Shown piece by piece: positions 59,439-64,000 of a DNA stretch of 64,000 bases; positions within the stretch are counted from its first letter, which is position 1; each line of letters starts with the position of its first letter. The notes under the pieces were generated by a model. The model did no database searches and had not been told where the DNA came from. It was given only the letters and a program-made list of their open reading frames with translations. The DNA comes from Metarhizium brunneum (taxonomy: Eukaryota > Ascomycota > Sordariomycetes > Hypocreales > Clavicipitaceae), in contig NC_089425.1 of assembly GCF_013426205.1 (NCBI RefSeq), positions 1,302,001 through 1,366,000 on the forward strand, given 5' to 3'. The position numbers were made by a program, and so were the translations under genes.

Positions 59439-60977
59439 TTAGCCATCCTGATTCCGACGCTCCATATTACACGTCCTCAGTCGCTGTATCTTGTCTACCC
59501 ATAAACTCATCACACCAGCACTCGAGAAGATCAAAGTCGTCGGCTCGACCCGATGAGCCGCCCTCCACAGGAGATTCAACCTATGCGCAGGCCCTAGTCT
59601 CGTGTTAGTCGCAACTGGCCAAGAAGAACACAACGGACAACTCGGCAGAGCCAGACAGTACCAGGTGAAACGCCCATGTCCACGATGTTAACAAGGAATA
59701 TGCGACCCTTGAGGCGCAAGGGTGCGGCTTCGGGATTTTCCGGGCCGTGCCTCCTCTTTTTGCAGCAGATGAGGATGCTTTCGAAAAGATAGACCTGAAA
59801 CTGTAGCCAGGCATGGCATGTCAATGCCCCGTGGACAAATTTAAAACAATCACGCACAATGGAACGAGCATACCGGCGCCTCTGACTCCAGCCTCGCTCC
59901 AGGACGACATCGGAGGGTCTGGAATAACACCAACTTGCCAAAGGTGCTCGGATCCAAGCCCTTCCAATCCTCGACCCGCTCCAAAAGATACCCGACGTCG
60001 AGGTCTAGACACTTTTGCGTCAGCGCCTCGTTGGCTCTGTCCAGAATATCGTGGTATGCCGCCGCCGCCGCTTGCAGGCTCGCATGCCTGGCCTCGTCGG
60101 CCCGTATCTCATGCAGCAGTTCCTAGCGAGCAGTCAGCACCCGCCAGGGGTCGCAGCCAGGCGCGGCCTGACGCACTTTGAGGATGCGGGAGTATCGAGC
60201 AAAGCGCGCGTACGGCCACTGAAACGTGTGGTGGATCATGTAGCGGTCCGAGACGAGCTGCAAGACCTCCGGGGGCCCGGACGTAGTTAGGATAATGGCG
60301 TGTTGCCGAACCGCAGCATTGATTTGAGCCTTGTGGTTGGCGATGTAGGCGACGTAGATGTCGGGGGCTTTGGCGAGCGTGGAGAATGCCGTGCTCCAAT
60401 CTTGGTCGCGGCGCGGAAGGGCAGACGTGGTCCTCATCTGGGCGAGGAGCTGCTTGTGCAGGGCTAAGAGGGCGTCTACGTTTCCGAATATTTCGCTGAC
60501 TGCGTCGGCGGGCAGGACGGCCTGGTTGAGAAGTAGGTGTTGGAGGGCGGAGAGGCGCTCCAGGCCTTGGACGTATCGGGCCTCTGTCCAGAGGATCTCT
60601 GGTATGAGCGATGCGTATCTATCTGCTTGGTGCGCCTGCTCGTTGTGGTGTTGCCTTGAGGGGGTTTGCATATTGGGCTTGTTGGGGATCCCGTCGAGAG
60701 AGGCATCTGGACGCCTGGTTCTTGAGGGCCGTGGCCGATTCTCACGACTGCCGCTGGTTTGCGGCCATGGAAGATTGGCCAAGTTGGGCAGCGGCTTGTA
60801 GAGTGATTTTGATTTGGTCACGCAGGAACACATGCACCGAAAAGCCGAGTTGGCAGACTTTGGGCTCAGGCTTTCGCAGGGCGCCGCCACATTACCACCC
60901 CAAGGACATGTATGCAGTGCCGTCACGTGTGGACAGTCTATGTATGTGTATACACTGCGTGACCAAATGTCAGCCAT
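59439..60977 (-). CDS. Short Cdc24-like RhoGEF (DH-PH)
   Basis: A predicted guanine nucleotide exchange factor for a Rho/Cdc42-type GTPase. Exons on the minus strand: 60177-60977, 59874-60122, 59662-59800, 59439-59593, giving 447 residues. Intron removal rebuilds the DH domain: EILWTEARYVQGLERLSAL, FGNVDALLALHKQLLAQM, FARYSRILK|ELLHEIRADE and RVEDWKGLDPSTFGKL. It also rebuilds a PH domain: FQVYLFESILICCKKRR, LRLKGRIFLVNIVDM and ending MSLWVDKIQRLR. Compared with Cdc24 it lacks the N-terminal CH-like domain and the C-terminal PB1 domain. The usual PVQR-x-x-YP motif is altered to PYARFARYS. It may be a diverged paralogue of the essential Cdc24. The N-terminal 100 residues before the DH domain are uncertain, and the start at 60977 is provisional. 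Confidence 0.72.
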
Positions 60978-61361
60978 TGATCGCCTACCGTTGCTGTAGC
61001 TGAGCAAGTGTCTCCTGCATCAAGGTCTCTTGGCTAGTTTATCGTCATGATTTGATGTAGCCCTTATGCTGGCATCATACCCAACAAACTTGGAGATACG
61101 GGCAGGCTCAGTCCGAACCATGGTTATGCTCGGGTGGCACTTACGTTGTCCTCGAGGCCCAGCCAATGGAATCATCATGTGGAAATGTGCCCCGAAAATT
61201 GAGGCGGAAATGTCATGGTGTAGAGTTTCGTCTGCACGCAATCTGTTCTTTGAAGCGCCGCCACATGTCGAGGAGCTGATTGTAAATCTACTTCATCACG
61301 GGGCATCTCTTCACTAAGCAAACCATGACATCGTGAACTTGGCCAAACAACGACCGTGAGC
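60978..61361. other. Divergent promoter region
   Basis: 384 nt between the RhoGEF (minus) and the predicted glycosidase-like gene (plus). No TATA box is obvious. Confidence 0.45.
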
Positions 61362-62488
61362 ATGGATGCCATCAACGCCTTCAAGCTAGCCATGGAGGCC
61401 GTATACGGCCCCCTCGACAATTCCACAGCTCAAGACGCGGAAAAATGGACTCCTCCTGCTTCGCCCGGCGCGGGCGGCCATCACGGCCGATACTTGTGGA
61501 CGGACGCGTTTGGCGTCATCAACCTTTTGACCCTGTACAAGGAGACATCCGCGGTGCGCTATCTCAACCTCGCCGCGGGTCTGGTGTCCTCGGTGCACAA
61601 CATTCTCGGGAGAACCAGAGACGGATCCCACAGGCTCCCTGGTGCAACGGAAGATGCGCCGTTGGCGGGCGGGCTGCGGATCGGCAAAATGGCCGAGTTC
61701 GGGGCCGACGGCGACGGCCAGTACCACCACTACCTCACCATCTGGATGTTTGCGCTGAACCGCATGTCCATGGCGACCGGCGAGCCCAAGTTCAACACCT
61801 GGGCGATGGAGCTCGGCCGGGCCGTCCACCCTCACTTTGTCGCGCCCGACGCGCGGGGCAACAAGCGGATGGTGTGGAAAATCTCAACAGACATGAGGGA
61901 CGTGCTGGTCCCGTCAGAGGGCCACCTCGACGCCGCCACGGGGTTCGCCGTCTACAGGCTTCTGCAGCAGACTGCCGAGTCGTACGGCGGCGGGGACGAG
62001 TTGTCCCTGCGCGCCGAGATTGCCGACTACTCGGGGATAATGGCGCGCCCTGGGAAGCTGGCGCCGACAAGCGACTCCCTCGACTTGGGCATGGGGCTGT
62101 GGATGTGCCAGTTTTGTCTGGACGAGCCGTGGGCCGACGGGTTTGTCGACACGTCGCTGCGGATGCTGCGGGACGGGCTGGACCATTCCCGACTCGGGGG
62201 CTCTGGGCTGCAGCGGCACAAGAGGCTGGCGTTTAGGGAGTTTGGCGCGTATCTGGGGGTTCGTTGTATTGGGGCGGATGAGGAGCTCCAGGACAGGGTT
62301 GACGCATTGATCAAGTCGTGGGATGGGACGGGGGGACACGTTGATGAGGAACTGAAGCCCATTTCGCACGTCATGTATGCGAGTGCTTTGATCCCTGGTG
62401 GTGAGTTTTACAACGTGCATTGTTTGAATTCCTTCTAACGGGCGTGTTAGCTTTTTGGCGTGATTATTTCTCGAATCCGTGGAAGTAG
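61362..62488 (+). CDS. Predicted (alpha/alpha)-barrel, six-hairpin glycosidase-like protein
   Basis: 358 residues from exon 1 (61362-62400) and a tiny exon 2 (62451-62488, 12 codons). The 50-nt intron has GTGAGT..TCTAAC..TTAG. Splicing replaces an unlikely read-through end by GAFWRDYFSNPWK, which looks like a genuine C-terminus. The sequence repeats a helical hairpin rhythm typical of six-hairpin glycosidases: HHGRYLWTDAFGVINLLTLY, LNLAAGLVSSVHNILGR, YHHYLTIWMFALNRMS, GHLDAATGFAVYRLLQQ and LDLGMGLWMCQF. I cannot name the family or the substrate, and no signal peptide is seen. G/C third-position bias is strong. Confidence 0.7.
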
Positions 62489-64000
62489 ATTCGACTACTT
62501 GACTCTTGTGCTGAGCAGTTGTGTTGATTCTTACGAACCTGGCTCACATTATAAATTGAGCTCGTGGGCGTTTCACATTGTTCTGTAAGGCGTGCAAGAC
62601 TACTCTTGGGCTGTCAAAGCTGGAGGAACGTCCTGTAGTCAAGGTTTATCTTTTTCAATATCTGCTCTGCATTTATGGTGAGGTGCAGCTGAAAGGTTTG
62701 GGTATTGGGCAGTTCTATTCTACAATATTCTAGCGCCAGGGCTCTATCAAGTTTGTCAGCCGCAAGGAATTCACCACTTTTGTATACACTCTACAGGCTC
62801 AATTTCCACATCTCACTGTACTCAATGGTCTCTATCGGTTACTTTGATCGCATGTCTTTGAAAGCTTGCGTCTCGCCAACTCGCAGAAAGGCGTCCGACT
62901 GTTCTGCCAGTGTAGCCGCAGAGTGTGGCTGTCTCCTCGACAAGTATCGATACACGACGAGACTGAATCGCTCTAGCCTTTCTTATCAAGTCCTTTCTCA
63001 AAATTTGGACGACCGCTGACTACCTACCTAGGTAGGTTGCTGGCAAGATCCAAGACACTGGCTACCAGACGCAACAGACACCAGACACAGTAGAGCGATC
63101 GATGATGGCGGGCGCATCCTCGAGAGTTTGGTCAGATATGGAGCCAAGGTTTTGATGCCGGTGGCATACATCAGTCGATAGCCCTTTGATAATCTTGCTT
63201 GCACCCTTGGTCCTCACTCCAGCGCTTCCCTATAGCAATTATGCCCGTCCAGTTTCCACAACCAATGCCCAAACAATGCCGCCCGCTTTAGCCTGGCTTC
63301 CCATCGGCCGAGATGCCTGCTTATGCCAAGTCTGACGATAAAATGTACCTTTGGCTTATACACCCTTGCAGTTGGTTTCGTCTGCGAGGCAGAAACCCTC
63401 GAGACGTTCTGCCACAATGCATTCTTTGCTAGATCATCGCTTCGCCACGCACGGCAAAGAGTGGAGAAGAGGGGAAATGTCATTTAGGCGTCAAGTGGTC
63501 ATTTGCTAAAGCTTGGAACCGGCACGCATCGCCACACGCATAAATGACGTCACATGCACGATGCGATAATCCTGACGACATGTCATGCAGGAGAACCCAG
63601 GCAAGACCCAACTTATATCCTGTAATTCGAGCGTGTGGGGTAGATGCTCAACTAAGTTGATGCCAGGTTTAAGCATCCAAGATTTGCATTATTTAAACTG
63701 GGCTATTACTCGGTCACCATGGACGAGGGCACGATGCGTCCCATCCCGATATTATTAGTTCATCGCTGAAATTTGCAATCGACCCTCCCACGTACCGGTC
63801 CCTTAGAAACCAGTAGAAATGGCATCGGTAGCGTTCATGTACCACTCGGGTGCATTTAATTTCAAGTATTTCTCAGACGCCCATACGCGGCTCATCTCCG
63901 AGTACGTATCCCACTGGGATAAGCATCTTTCTGCGCACCGCCCACAAAATTCACATCTGCCATCTAGTTTAATTACATTGCTGACTTTGCTTTTAAAGAT
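62489..64000. other. Terminal 1.5 kb, no gene recognised
   Basis: Short frames on both strands (62705-63019 plus, 63214-63483 minus) have no recognisable domain. A 16-bp palindrome centred on CCTAGG lies at 63022-63037. A gene could begin beyond the window end. Confidence 0.45.
63022..63037. repeat. 16-bp palindrome around CCTAGG
   Basis: ACCTACCTAGGTAGGT is identical to its own complement. It belongs to the same CCTAGG-centred motif group as 39755-39776 and 58842-58851. Confidence 0.7.

Overview
The window is nuclear DNA of a filamentous ascomycete (Pezizomycotina). Hypocreales-type Sordariomycetes is my best guess, from protein resemblance only. The evidence is short spliceosomal introns (about 47-75 nt, GT..AG, CTRAC-like branch points), single-gene transcription units on both strands, fungal-only families (mannitol-1-phosphate dehydrogenase, P450nor/CYP55, fungal Dicer-like, HET domain) and AT-rich degraded islands that resemble RIP-mutated DNA. 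Exon joins were checked by reading phase; no transcript data were available.

Left part (1-31 kb), mostly housekeeping: glucose-6-phosphate isomerase, a 6.6-kb gene-poor stretch with one broken secreted-protein candidate, mannitol-1-phosphate 5-dehydrogenase, a secreted DUF4419 protein, a HAUS6/augmin subunit, mitochondrial ribosomal protein bS21m divergent from an RBM25/PWI splicing factor, a peroxisomal (SKL) enoyl-CoA hydratase-like protein, a DUF2235 hydrolase-like protein, a membrane-anchored short-chain dehydrogenase, and a SET-MYND gene interrupted by an in-frame TAG.

Right part (31-64 kb), more accessory: secreted GH33 sialidase/KDNase, the nitric oxide reductase P450nor, a 687-residue protein joining a caspase-like domain to a subtilisin-like domain (the most unusual gene here), a 6.4-kb AT-rich gene desert, a secreted solute-binding-protein-like gene of bacterial type, a small 12-cysteine secreted protein, a decayed HET/NACHT gene, a full-length Dicer-like gene, a short Cdc24-like RhoGEF, and a predicted (alpha/alpha)-barrel protein.

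Functional links: PGI and mannitol-1-phosphate dehydrogenase share fructose-6-phosphate. The caspase-subtilisin fusion, the HET/NACHT relic and Dicer place three self/non-self or genome-defence type genes within about 22 kb, interspersed with AT-rich repeat-like DNA. Two short palindromic motifs (TACGGAGTA and CCTAGG-centred) recur through the non-coding DNA.
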